From CAG-557 sp045540315 (GTDB taxonomy: Bacteria; Bacillota; Clostridia; Oscillospirales; Acutalibacteraceae), in assembly GCA_045540315.1 (NCBI GenBank), contig JAZQHA010000020.1, positions 1 to 9,274 of the forward strand: a stretch of DNA of 9,274 bases, read 5' to 3'. Below, piece after piece: positions 1 to 6,810 of this stretch. The position numbers and the translations under genes were made by a program. Position 1 is the first letter of the stretch; every line of letters starts with the position of its first letter. Below the pieces are notes generated by a model. That model saw only the letters and a list, made by a program, of their open reading frames with translations, did not search any database and had not been told where the DNA came from.

Positions 1-13
1 TAACCAAAAACGT

Positions 14-77
14 TTCGAGAGGGATTTCGAGTTCCCTCTCGAACTCTCCTTATAACGACCAAAGGGTTCCCCTTTGG
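14..77. repeat. Two consecutive perfect hairpins in non-coding DNA
   Basis: Two inverted repeats lie end to end. The first has 11-bp arms (14-24 TTCGAGAGGGA with 33-43) and an 8-nt loop. The second has 8-bp arms (59-66 CCAAAGGG with 70-77) and a 3-nt loop. No open reading frame of note covers them and neither is followed by a clear T-run, so they are not simple terminators. The rest of 1-142 holds nothing else I can identify. Serial perfect hairpins also make up the element at 6811-6940, so this may be the end of a similar element cut by the window edge; that link is inference. Confidence 0.6.
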
Positions 78-142
78 AAACCCCCTTTCACCGATTCTTA
101 TGAATATTATTCACGAAACATCGGCAAACTTCTTGTGCACCC

Positions 143-176
143 AAAAAATCCCCCCGCACTATACCGCGCGGGGGGG
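143..176 (-). terminator. Rho-independent terminator of the surface-protein gene
   Basis: Read on the minus strand, a very GC-rich stem (168-175 GCGGGGGG pairing with 150-157 CCCCCCGC, about 10-nt loop) is followed at once by six T residues (A-run at 143-148 on the plus strand). It begins a few bases after the stop codon of the minus-strand gene ending at 184, the classic intrinsic-terminator arrangement. Confidence 0.85.
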
Positions 177-183
177 CTGCATC

Positions 184-1617
184 TTAACTTTCGAATTGAT
201 TCTTTTTATTCAGCTTTAGCAGGACGCCGAGGGCCAAAACCAGCACCATACCCAGGCCCGCAACAGTCGCTCTCGTAACGGTGTCGCCGGTTTTGACATT
301 AGTGCCGTCTCCTGGTGTGTTCTCTTCCTCTGCCGGTGGCGGAGTAGGATTCTTGGCGGCCTTCTCCTCTTCCGAGAGCCTATCAATAAGCGACCAGGGG
401 CTACACCGGTCCGTATCAACAGTAACCCAATCCACCCCGTCAATAGGCACAAGGCTTTCCTCGAATTGGCCATCTGCAAACTGTTTAACCAGAACCACCT
501 CCAGCTCCTTGGCGTCAAGGCCAGGAATCACCTCAAAACACAAACGGAACGTACCATCGCGTGGCATTGGAATCGGCTGTCCCGCACCGTCAACAAGTGT
601 GAGATTGTAAGAGATAATGTGTTCTATCTCTCTGCCGTCATCTAGGTGCTCATGCGTCGTGACCACTTCAGCCAAGAGGTCCGCACCAGCAGGCAGCACA
701 CCATTCGGGTCGTACACGCGTAGTCTCTGCTCTTGGCCGTTTATGGTCACGGTCGCCTGGATGTAGTTGTCATTCTCAGCCCCCGGGTCGTCTTCAGGCT
801 CCACCGTTGGCTGTGGCACGTCTCCGCCGTCGGTTTCAGTCGGCCAGTTCGTCCATTCGAACTGCCCCAGTTCCACTTTGCCGTGTGCACGCCCGTCAGG
901 CCCCCTGAATGTAATAGTGCTCGCACCACCCGTTCGAGGCAATGAGTCGTAGTCTACGAAATACTCCTGGTTCGCATATGTGCTCTCTGTCATTTTTGTT
1001 AGCGCGCGCCCGTCTAAATAAGCGGTATCAGTCGGAGGGAAATTGGCCCCGGCGAAACTCAAGTACAGCCCCATGCTCACGTCACCACCACCCCTCATAA
1101 TCGTTGTTGACCCGCTTCCTCCCACGTCCACGTAGCCTAGCCTCGGCGGTACGACGGCTAAAACAAAGAGGTCAACACCATGTGCGCACGCGCTAATCTC
1201 ATGGTGAGCAACTCGGCTGTGCAACGTTGTCGTGTGTGGTTTGTCCGTAAACGTCCAGCCGTCTTCATTCTCTGCCCACGAACACGTCCACCCTCGAGCC
1301 CAGTCCGGGACGCTCACATGTTCAGTCGTCACTTCCACACTCTCACCGGCATGGTCATACAGCTGTTCAACCCCATGTATTGTCGGCGTTGTAGCACCCC
1401 AGTCCACCGTCAGCGTAACTTTGGGCAGGTCGTCTGCATGCGCTTCGTAGCCGCCCCACCCGCGGGGCATGGTACACAGTACCATCGCGATGCACACCGT
1501 CGTGGCAAACAAATTTTGGGCAAGTTTTTTAGGAAATCTTGCCCCCCTCCCTAAGTTGAAACGAGGGCTTTTGTGCATGTTTTTAAATATGCCGTAAAAT
1601 TTAATAAAATTAATCAT
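184..1617 (-). CDS. Sortase-anchored-type cell-surface protein, GC-rich outlier
   Basis: Predicted exported, cell-wall-anchored protein of 477 residues; ligand or function unknown. Residues 1-61 form a long signal peptide: Lys/Arg-rich n-region, hydrophobic core about 36-50, likely cleavage after Ala-His-Ala (59-61). The C-terminus has an LPXTG-like sorting signal NVKTGD (440-445), a hydrophobic span (about 451-468) and a Lys-containing tail, as in sortase substrates. Two folded regions (about 62-260 and 286-411) are separated by a Pro/Glu/Asp linker (262-285); a second acidic, proline-rich spacer (412-439) precedes the anchor. The ending DTDRCSPWSLID recalls beta-domains placed before the anchor in clostridial surface proteins. 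Four extracellular Cys (112, 144, 360, 405) might pair. AGGAGG lies 7 nt before the chosen ATG; Met14 is a possible internal start. Sampled lines of the body are about 58% GC against about 35% in tyrS, while the first ~19 codons are about 26% GC, suggesting transfer or fusion. Confidence 0.8.
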   Translation of the reverse strand: MINFIKFYGIFKNMHKSPRFNLGRGARFPKKLAQNLFATTVCIAMVLCTMPRGWGGYEAHADDLPKVTLTVDWGATTPTIHGVEQLYDHAGESVEVTTEHVSVPDWARGWTCSWAENEDGWTFTDKPHTTTLHSRVAHHEISACAHGVDLFVLAVVPPRLGYVDVGGSGSTTIMRGGGDVSMGLYLSFAGANFPPTDTAYLDGRALTKMTESTYANQEYFVDYDSLPRTGGASTITFRGPDGRAHGKVELGQFEWTNWPTETDGGDVPQPTVEPEDDPGAENDNYIQATVTINGQEQRLRVYDPNGVLPAGADLLAEVVTTHEHLDDGREIEHIISYNLTLVDGAGQPIPMPRDGTFRLCFEVIPGLDAKELEVVLVKQFADGQFEESLVPIDGVDWVTVDTDRCSPWSLIDRLSEEEKAAKNPTPPPAEEENTPGDGTNVKTGDTVTRATVAGLGMVLVLALGVLLKLNKKNQFES

Positions 1618-1654
1618 ATTTTCGCCTCCTTTTGAGCGTTATCTGTTTGAGTGC

Positions 1655-1683
1655 ATTATAAATAATATCGCAAGGCTTGTCAA
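1655..1683 (-). promoter_or_regulatory. Consensus sigma-A promoter for the surface-protein gene
   Basis: On the minus strand a perfect -35 TTGACA (1678-1683) and a perfect -10 TATAAT (1655-1660) are separated by exactly 17 nt. The expected start of transcription is near 1648, about 30 nt before the ATG, with AGGAGG at 1625-1630 in between. An all-consensus promoter suggests strong expression unless an unseen factor represses it. Confidence 0.85.
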
Positions 1684-1730
1684 GAGAAAATTGTGTTTTT
1701 TATGTTAAATATTTGAACTGGCAGTTTGAT

Positions 1731-1789
1731 TGAGGTGCGTGACCTAGCAAGACAAGTCGCGGCCATGCACCTCACAGCGTCCCGCTGTG
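1731..1789. repeat. GC-rich double hairpin in the surface-protein/tyrS spacer
   Basis: Inside AT-rich spacer DNA lies a GC-rich pocket with two stems: TGAGGTGC (1731-1738) pairs with GCACCTCA (1767-1774), and CACAGCG (1773-1779) pairs with CGCTGTG (1783-1789) around a 3-nt loop. The stems overlap by two bases, so they would compete at that edge. No T-run follows. The rest of 1684-1891 holds no gene I can support; a 60-codon frame here has no ribosome binding site and runs into the tyrS promoter. Confidence 0.4.
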
Positions 1790-1891
1790 CCACACTAACC
1801 TTCATTCGCGGGCACAAAAGTTTTTATTTTAAACTAAACGTAGGTAAGCGACATTGTGTGCGTGAATTTCACTTGGTTATATTTTATTTGT

Positions 1892-1920
1892 TTGACAGCA
1901 AACCATGAGTATGATATCAT
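1892..1920 (+). promoter_or_regulatory. Sigma-A promoter of the tyrS T-box transcript
   Basis: A perfect -35 TTGACA (1892-1897) and -10 TATCAT (1915-1920) are 17 nt apart. Transcription should start near 1927, right at the base of T-box stem I (1930), so promoter and leader structure support each other. Confidence 0.85.
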
Positions 1921-1927
1921 GATAATT

Positions 1928-2192
1928 AACAACTGTGAAAAGAATAAGTAATTTAGGTAATTCCTCATAAGAGAGCCTGTGTTTGCTGGGAGCAGGCGTG
2001 GAACCTAAACGAAATACATCTTGGAGTTGCTGCTTTGAAGGTTACAGTAGGAGTAGTCGGGGTTGTGCACGTTAGCGCACTGAGCAATATGATTGCTTGC
2101 TCGTAAGGCCGTAGCCGAAATGCTATGGTAAATTGAGGTGGTACCACGAAATTTTTTCGTCCTCTGTTTTTTGCAGAGGGCGTTTTTATTTT
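1928..2192 (+). ncRNA. T-box riboswitch, tyrosine-specific (UAC specifier)
   Basis: Leader RNA that senses uncharged tRNA-Tyr and controls transcription into tyrS. Stem I closes with CAACT (1930-1934)/AGTTG (2025-2029), then a K-turn-like interruption, AAGA (1940-1943)/TCTT (2019-2022), and TTTAGG (1952-1957)/CCTAAA (2004-2009). The specifier loop between these helices has the S-turn elements AGTA (1947-1950) and GAA (2011-2013) and the Tyr codon TAC at 2015-2017 followed by A. A 7-bp stem (2109-2115/2122-2128) comes before the T-box. In the antiterminator, GAGG (2135-2138) pairs with CCTC (2161-2164), the bulge TGGTACC (2139-2145) follows, and ACGA (2146-2149) pairs with TCGT (2157-2160). 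The variable bulge base is T, matching an A discriminator as expected for bacterial tRNA-Tyr. The specifier, bulge and downstream gene agree. Confidence 0.93.
2158..2192 (+). terminator. Regulated T-box terminator hairpin
   Basis: A 9-bp stem (2158-2166 with 2174-2182, one G-T pair) with a T-rich loop is followed by TTTTTATTTT. Its left arm shares 2158-2164 with the antiterminator, so the two folds exclude each other: uncharged tRNA-Tyr stabilises the antiterminator and lets tyrS be transcribed. Confidence 0.9.
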
Positions 2193-2215
2193 ATAAAAAA
2201 CTAAAATATTTATTT

Positions 2216-2222
2216 GAAAGGA
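2216..2222 (+). promoter_or_regulatory. tyrS ribosome binding site deciding the start
   Basis: GAAAGGA ends 11 nt before ATG 2234. The reading frame is open upstream to 2138, but that stretch is T-box antiterminator and terminator sequence, so the start must be the ATG after this site. Confidence 0.7.
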
Positions 2223-2233
2223 TATTAGTTGTT

Positions 2234-3475
2234 ATGGGTATTTACGAGACTTTACAAGAGCGCGGGTTAATAGCGCAAACTACAAACGAGGCAAAAATAA
2301 AAGATTTACTTAATAATGAAAAAATCAAATTTTATATTGGTTTTGACCCGACAGCAGATAGTTTGCATGCAGGCCATTTTATTCAAATTGTAATAATGTC
2401 ACATTTGCAAAAAGCCGGACATACACCAATTGCTCTTTTTGGTGGCGGAACAGGGTTAATTGGTGATCCTAGTGGAAAAACTGATATGCGCAAAATGCTT
2501 TCTCGAGAAGTAATTGCGCACAATATAGAGTGTTTTAAAAAGCAAATGTCTCGCATGATTGATTTCTCTGATGATAAGGCTATTATGGTAAATAACGCCG
2601 ATTGGCTCTCGAATCTTAATTATATCGACTTTTTGAGAGATGTCGGAGTACATTTTTCCGTAAATCGAATGCTTTCCTTCGAATGTTATAAACAACGCTT
2701 GGAACGTGGATTGTCATTCTTTGAGTTAAACTATATGTTAATGCAAAGCTACGACTTTCTTGTTTTAAATCGTCAATATGATTGTGTGCTTGAGCTTGGC
2801 GGAGATGACCAATGGAGTAACATTATTGGCGGAGTTGAGCTAGTCCGTAAAAAAGAAAATAAAGATGTTTTTGGCATGACATTTGCCCTCCTGACGAACA
2901 GCGAAGGCAAAAAGATGGGCAAAACTGAAAATGGTGCTCTTTGGCTTGATGCCAACAAAACTTCACCATACGATTTCTATCAATATTGGCGTAACGTGGA
3001 CGATAAAGATGTTATTAAATGTCTCAAAATGCTAACATTTTTACCTATGAATGAAATTCGTGAACTTGAAAAATTAGAAGGTCAAGAAATCAACAAAGCA
3101 AAGGAAATTCTAGCTTTTGAGGTTACAAAATTAGTGCATGGCCAAGACGAAGCAGAAAAAGCACAGTCAGCAGCAAAAGCTATATTCTGTTCCGGACAAA
3201 GTACCGATAATATGCCGTCTACAGAGATTCCTACAGCGAGTTTTGCTAACGATACAATTTCCGTAATAGATTTATTGATAACATCAAAACTAGTATCTTC
3301 GAAGGGTGAGGCCAGACGCTTAATTGAACAAGGCGGCATATCAATTTTACTAAAAGATGAAACACGAAAGATATCTGAGGTCACCGCTACATTAGCTCCG
3401 GAGGACTTTGATGATAATTTTGTTATAATAAAAAAAGGTAAAAAAGTGTTTCATAAGATTATCTTAAAATCCTAA
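2234..3475 (+). CDS. tyrS: Tyrosyl-tRNA synthetase
   Basis: Cytoplasmic class Ic aminoacyl-tRNA synthetase that activates tyrosine with ATP and charges tRNA-Tyr. The protein has 413 residues, normal for bacterial TyrRS. The N-terminal Rossmann catalytic domain carries the HIGH-type motif HAGH (45-48), preceded by Tyr34, Asp38 and Thr40 in the conserved YIGFDPT segment. Mid-domain tyrosine-binding stretches include QSYDF and LGGDDQWSN, and the KMSKS-type loop reads KMGKT (227-231). A C-terminal S4-like RNA-binding domain includes the segment SSKGEARRLIEQGGISI. The gene follows a tyrosine T-box, so expression should rise when tRNA-Tyr is uncharged. It converges on the zinc-ribbon gene; the hairpin between them has a T-run only on the minus strand, so I see no strong terminator dedicated to tyrS. 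Identity is very secure; only the start (ATG with a GAAAGGA site) needed a choice. Confidence 0.97.
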   Translation: MGIYETLQERGLIAQTTNEAKIKDLLNNEKIKFYIGFDPTADSLHAGHFIQIVIMSHLQKAGHTPIALFGGGTGLIGDPSGKTDMRKMLSREVIAHNIECFKKQMSRMIDFSDDKAIMVNNADWLSNLNYIDFLRDVGVHFSVNRMLSFECYKQRLERGLSFFELNYMLMQSYDFLVLNRQYDCVLELGGDDQWSNIIGGVELVRKKENKDVFGMTFALLTNSEGKKMGKTENGALWLDANKTSPYDFYQYWRNVDDKDVIKCLKMLTFLPMNEIRELEKLEGQEINKAKEILAFEVTKLVHGQDEAEKAQSAAKAIFCSGQSTDNMPSTEIPTASFANDTISVIDLLITSKLVSSKGEARRLIEQGGISILLKDETRKISEVTATLAPEDFDDNFVIIKKGKKVFHKIILKS

Positions 3476-3483
3476 ATACAAAC

Positions 3484-3511
3484 AAAAAAATGCCGCCAAG
3501 CTTTGGCGGCA
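3484..3511 (-). terminator. Intrinsic terminator of the efp/zinc-ribbon transcript
   Basis: A perfect 9-bp stem, TGCCGCCAA (3491-3499) with TTGGCGGCA (3503-3511), has a 3-nt loop. On the minus strand it is followed by seven T residues (A-run 3484-3490). On the plus strand it is followed by TAAAAAATATTT, a poor terminator context, so any action on tyrS would be weak. Confidence 0.8.
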
Positions 3512-3521
3512 TAAAAAATAT

Positions 3522-3980
3522 TTAGCAATTACACTCTGGTTCACAGTCACAAACGGGTTCGCAACTACAGTTATCAGAACAACCACACCCGCTTGAACAT
3601 AAATCATCTAAGTCAAACTCTAAGCTTTCGCCACAGTTCGGACATTCAATCCCACCGTCTAAAATAATTGGCTCCGAAACACAAACAGTTTCGTTACAGG
3701 TGGGACAAGTTACCTCATAAAAAACGCCGTCGTCATCATCGCAGTCACAGTCGCAACCATCTTCGTAAAAGTCTTCTTCCAATGAGCAAAGGTCTTCATC
3801 AACAGCATCTAATTGGTCAGCTAAATCATCATAGCCAGCCTCCAAGTCGGACACAGTGAGAGTGACATCGTCCAAGAGTTCCACGATAGCAGCCAACACT
3901 TTCACTTCTGGTTTATTTGCATCCAGTTCTAAACCCTCAACAAGTCCTTTTACATAAGCTAATTTCTCGGTAATGGTCAT
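3522..3980 (-). CDS. Cys-rich zinc-ribbon protein, CD1247 N-terminal-domain type
   Basis: Small acidic protein (152 residues) of unknown function. Residues 1-70 are predicted helical and acidic, starting MTITEKLAYVKGLVEGL, which I associate with the clostridial CD1247 N-terminal domain (recognised from memory). A CDCDCDDDD stretch (76-84) follows. A zinc ribbon then uses CPTC (92-95) and CPNC (113-116), a CX2C-X17-CX2C pattern likely to bind one zinc. The last 25 residues hold nine Cys (128, 132, 134, 138, 140, 144, 146, 150, 152) in metallothionein-like CxC spacing; the protein has 18 Cys in all. There is no signal peptide, so it is probably cytoplasmic. AGGAGGT lies 10 nt before the ATG. 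It follows efp on the same strand with a 102-nt gap and no terminator between, so co-transcription is likely. Some databases give such proteins regulator names; I see no helix-turn-helix to support that. Confidence 0.8.
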   Translation of the reverse strand: MTITEKLAYVKGLVEGLELDANKPEVKVLAAIVELLDDVTLTVSDLEAGYDDLADQLDAVDEDLCSLEEDFYEDGCDCDCDDDDGVFYEVTCPTCNETVCVSEPIILDGGIECPNCGESLEFDLDDLCSSGCGCSDNCSCEPVCDCEPECNC

Positions 3981-4082
3981 GGCAAAAAGTACCTCCTAAT
4001 TAAGATAAAATATATCTATACTAATTTTGCCGTAAAAATATAAAATATTACAGCTGAACTAGCATTTAACAAAAGATAAAAA

Positions 4083-4640
4083 TTAAGCGCGTTCCATATA
4101 TTCGCCAGTACGCGTATCTATGCGAATTACTTCTCCTTGATCGATAAACAATGGTACGCGAATTTCTGCACCTGTTTCAAGAGTAGCTGGCTTAGTTGCA
4201 TTAGTTGCCGTATCACCCTTAAAACCTGGGTCAGTTTGAGTAATTTCAAGTTCAACAAAGAAAGGTGGTTCCACACCAAAAACATTGCCTTTGTAAGATA
4301 ATACCTTACACTCCATGTTTTCCTTTACGAACTTGAAGTTATCGCTCAATACGCTTTTATTTATCGGAATTTGCTCATAGTTTTCAAGGTCCATAAAGTA
4401 ATACAAATCGCCGTCGCTGTATAAGTATTGCATATCACGACGCTCAATAAATGCTGTCGGGTACTTATCATTCGGATTGAATGTCTTCTCAACAACGCTT
4501 CCCGTGATAACATTTCGAATCTTCGTTCTTACGAAAGCCGCGCCCTTACCTGGTTTAACGTGCTGAAACTCTATGATGCAATAAACATTTCCGTCCATCT
4601 CAAAGGTAACGCCATTTCTAAAATCGCCTGCTGATATCAT
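4083..4640 (-). CDS. efp: Translation elongation factor P
   Basis: Binds the ribosome between the P and E sites and rescues peptide-bond formation at polyproline stretches. The 185-residue length is standard. The N-terminal KOW-like domain carries the exposed loop HVKPGKGAA with Lys32 at its tip, the position that carries a post-translational modification in many bacteria (5-aminopentanol at Lys32 in Bacillus subtilis, beta-lysine at Lys34 in Escherichia coli); no modification enzyme gene is in the window. The central OB domain follows. The C-terminal OB domain contains the family signature GFKGDTATNATKPATLETG and ends TRTGEYMERA. GGAGG lies 7 nt before the ATG and a clear promoter is further upstream. 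It is probably the first gene of a two-gene unit with the zinc-ribbon gene. Confidence 0.97.
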   Translation of the reverse strand: MISAGDFRNGVTFEMDGNVYCIIEFQHVKPGKGAAFVRTKIRNVITGSVVEKTFNPNDKYPTAFIERRDMQYLYSDGDLYYFMDLENYEQIPINKSVLSDNFKFVKENMECKVLSYKGNVFGVEPPFFVELEITQTDPGFKGDTATNATKPATLETGAEIRVPLFIDQGEVIRIDTRTGEYMERA

Positions 4641-4674
4641 GCTATTTCCTCCAAACTTATGTTCTACTAAAGGT

Positions 4675-4703
4675 ATTTTAGCTCATCTTTTAAGAATTTT
4701 CAA
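4675..4703 (-). promoter_or_regulatory. Sigma-A promoter of efp
   Basis: On the minus strand, -35 TTGAAA (4698-4703) and -10 TAAAAT (4675-4680) are 17 nt apart, and transcription would start about 30 nt before the efp ATG. The remainder of the efp/dehydratase gap (4704-4876) shows no gene or convincing structure. Confidence 0.75.
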
Positions 4704-4876
4704 GAGCAAAAAAAAGAGGAACATCCTATCGAGATATTCATGATATAAACCGTCACGATAAAACGAGTGTCAAGCATCGCCCTACACAACAGTAAATTTT
4801 TTTGTTTCTCATTTCAACTACTTCGTTGCACATGCATAAACTCTGATTTGAGACCACTATTCGCGTTTAAGAGGCG

Positions 4877-4905
4877 TTGAAAAAAAAAAGCTTCAGTTGT
4901 ATAAT
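4877..4905 (+). promoter_or_regulatory. Sigma-A promoter of the nucleotide-sugar dehydratase gene
   Basis: -35 TTGAAA (4877-4882) and a perfect -10 TATAAT (4900-4905) are separated by 17 nt, part of which is an A-tract (4881-4889) just downstream of the -35. The expected transcript start is near 4912, leaving a short leader of about 26 nt before ATG 4938. Confidence 0.8.
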
Positions 4906-4937
4906 TTGCTAAAAGATAATTATATTGGATGTGGGTT

Positions 4938-6788
4938 ATGTTATACGATAGGTTGAAGCGTTTTAGAAAATACTTGTTGTTTTTCTGCGACTTTGTTATT
5001 TGGAACTTTTCTTTTTATTTTTCATTTGCAATTAATAGAAACTGTTTTTCACTCAAAGGGTACGAATCGGAGTTTTTGGCTACACTCCCGATTTTAAATA
5101 TTTGCTTTGCCGTGATATTTATTTTGTTTCGGCTATACGATAAGCTTTGGCGCTACGCAGACATAGAGGATTTCTTTTATGTGGGGTTAGCGTCTATTGT
5201 CGCGAATTTTTTATTCTGCACAGGCACTTTATCGTTTAATCTTCACCTTGGTGTACGAACTTTTGTGTTACAGTCCATTTTGTCGACGTTTTTGATGCTT
5301 ATGTTTAGATTCGTTTATCGCGTTGACCGAATGATTGAGCGCAAAAACTTCCCCAACAAGGCAAAAAGAAGAATGCTTGTGGTGGGTGCTGGTGAGGCGG
5401 CGCTGCTGATGATTTCGGAGTTTTCTAAGTCACCAGATAATAGCTATGTACCGGTGTGCCTCATAGACGACGATAACGAGAAAATAGGTAGGCGAATCTC
5501 CGGACTAAAGGTAGTAGGTTCCACTAGTGAAATACCGTATATTTGTGAAAAATACGATATCGAAGTAATACTTTTCGCAATCGCTGCATTGCCGATGAAT
5601 GAAAAAAAGCGTATTCTAGATATTTGCGCACGTACCAACTTAGAAGTCAAAATTGTACCCAATATTTATAATTTAGTGACATCTAGTAAGCCTGTTACCG
5701 ATGAGATTCGGCAAATTGAAGTAGACGACTTACTTGGCAGGGAACCTGTTATTTTCGATACTCAAAAATATGGACAATATATTCACGACAACGTTGTTAT
5801 GGTAACCGGCGGTGGAGGCTCGATAGGTTCTGAGTTGTGTCGACAAATTGCAAAACTTGCACCGAAAAATTTAATTATCTTAGATATCTATGAGAACAGT
5901 GCTTACGAGATACAACAAGAGCTCCTTCGTGAACACGGGATTTCTTTAAATTTTGAGGTTCAGATTGCATCAATTCGCGATAAAGTTAAACTTGAGAAAC
6001 TATTTGCAGAGAAAAATATAGACGTAGTTTTTCATGCCGCAGCACACAAGCATGTCCCTCTCATGGAAACAAACCCGGAAGAAGCTGTAAAAAATAACGT
6101 CTTTGGTACTTTAAACTTAGTCTCGATGGCAGATAAATATGATGTTAAAAAGTTTGTGCAAATCTCTACTGATAAGGCTGTTAATCCAACAAATTTTATG
6201 GGCGCAACTAAACGAATCTGCGAGATGATTGTCCAAAGTATGGATAAAGTGAGCAAAACTAGTTTTGTTGCGGTGCGCTTTGGAAATGTTCTTGGTTCGA
6301 ATGGTTCTGTAATTCCACTTTTCAAAGAGCAAATAAAAAATGGCGGTCCCGTTACTGTTACTCATCCGGAAATTATTCGCTACTTTATGACAATTCCCGA
6401 GGCAGTTTCACTGGTTCTAACTGCAGGTGCCTTGGCCAGCGGTGGCGAAATTTTTGTCCTAGATATGGGTGAACCTGTTAAAATTCGCGATTTAGCTGAA
6501 AACTTAATACGCTTATCTGGCTTTGTGCCGCATAAAGATATAAAAATTGAATACACTGGTCTTCGTCCTGGTGAGAAACTTTATGAGGAACTCCTAATGA
6601 ACGAGGAGGGTATGAAAAAAACTGAGAATGAAAAAATTTATATTGGTAAACCTATCGAGTTCGATCAAAATGAGTTTAATGCACAACTGAAAAACCTCTA
6701 CGAGTGTGCCCAGACAAATGATGCATCTGCAATCGAAAAAACTTTGCTTAAAATTGTTCCAACGTTTCAGCATAACTTGAATGCGTAA
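4938..6788 (+). CDS. Membrane-anchored nucleotide-sugar 4,6-dehydratase, FlaA1/CapD/WbpM family
   Basis: Probably converts a UDP-N-acetylhexosamine to its 4-keto-6-deoxy form for surface polysaccharide or glycan synthesis. The 616 residues match full-length two-domain members. Four hydrophobic spans (about 12-31, 47-67, 79-100, 108-128) anchor it in the membrane. A first Rossmann region of the CoA-binding-like type has GAGEAA (150-155). The SDR domain has the cofactor loop TGGGGSIG (290-297) and the segment S410-T411-D412-K413 with M421 and K425 (MGATK), the Ser-Met-Lys triad in which Met replaces the usual Tyr. GLRPGEKL (about 541-548) near the C-terminus is also typical. The start is uncertain: ATG 4929 in frame adds three residues but lacks a ribosome site, whereas GGA lies 8 nt before ATG 4938. 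The gene stands alone between its own promoter and a terminator, not in a capsule cluster. Substrate and product stereochemistry cannot be read here. Confidence 0.9.
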   Translation: MLYDRLKRFRKYLLFFCDFVIWNFSFYFSFAINRNCFSLKGYESEFLATLPILNICFAVIFILFRLYDKLWRYADIEDFFYVGLASIVANFLFCTGTLSFNLHLGVRTFVLQSILSTFLMLMFRFVYRVDRMIERKNFPNKAKRRMLVVGAGEAALLMISEFSKSPDNSYVPVCLIDDDNEKIGRRISGLKVVGSTSEIPYICEKYDIEVILFAIAALPMNEKKRILDICARTNLEVKIVPNIYNLVTSSKPVTDEIRQIEVDDLLGREPVIFDTQKYGQYIHDNVVMVTGGGGSIGSELCRQIAKLAPKNLIILDIYENSAYEIQQELLREHGISLNFEVQIASIRDKVKLEKLFAEKNIDVVFHAAAHKHVPLMETNPEEAVKNNVFGTLNLVSMADKYDVKKFVQISTDKAVNPTNFMGATKRICEMIVQSMDKVSKTSFVAVRFGNVLGSNGSVIPLFKEQIKNGGPVTVTHPEIIRYFMTIPEAVSLVLTAGALASGGEIFVLDMGEPVKIRDLAENLIRLSGFVPHKDIKIEYTGLRPGEKLYEELLMNEEGMKKTENEKIYIGKPIEFDQNEFNAQLKNLYECAQTNDASAIEKTLLKIVPTFQHNLNA

Positions 6789-6810
6789 AAAAAGAAGTTG
6801 CTACGTTTAA

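Noticed and set aside
928..942. Internal canonical sortase motif LPRTG (residues 226-230) in the surface protein
   Set aside because: It is not followed by a hydrophobic span and basic tail; the protein continues for about 250 residues to a proper C-terminal anchor, so it is not a sorting signal.
281..1554. Plus-strand and other-frame open frames across the surface gene
   Set aside because: They arise because GC-rich DNA has few stops; none has a ribosome site or protein features, whereas the minus-strand frame has promoter, ribosome site, signal peptide, anchor and terminator.
1726..1908. 60-codon plus-strand reading frame between the surface gene and tyrS
   Set aside because: It has a TTG start with no ribosome site, runs into the tyrS -35 box, and resembles no protein I know.
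2138..2233. In-frame N-terminal extension of tyrS by 32 residues
   Set aside because: This stretch is the T-box bulge, terminator and ribosome site; the encoded peptide is unlike TyrRS N-termini, while ATG 2234 gives a normal start.
3981..4082. Separate promoter for the zinc-ribbon gene between it and efp
   Set aside because: A TTTACG...TATATT pair can be drawn with 16-nt spacing on the minus strand, but in such AT-rich DNA this is weak; co-transcription from the efp promoter is simpler.
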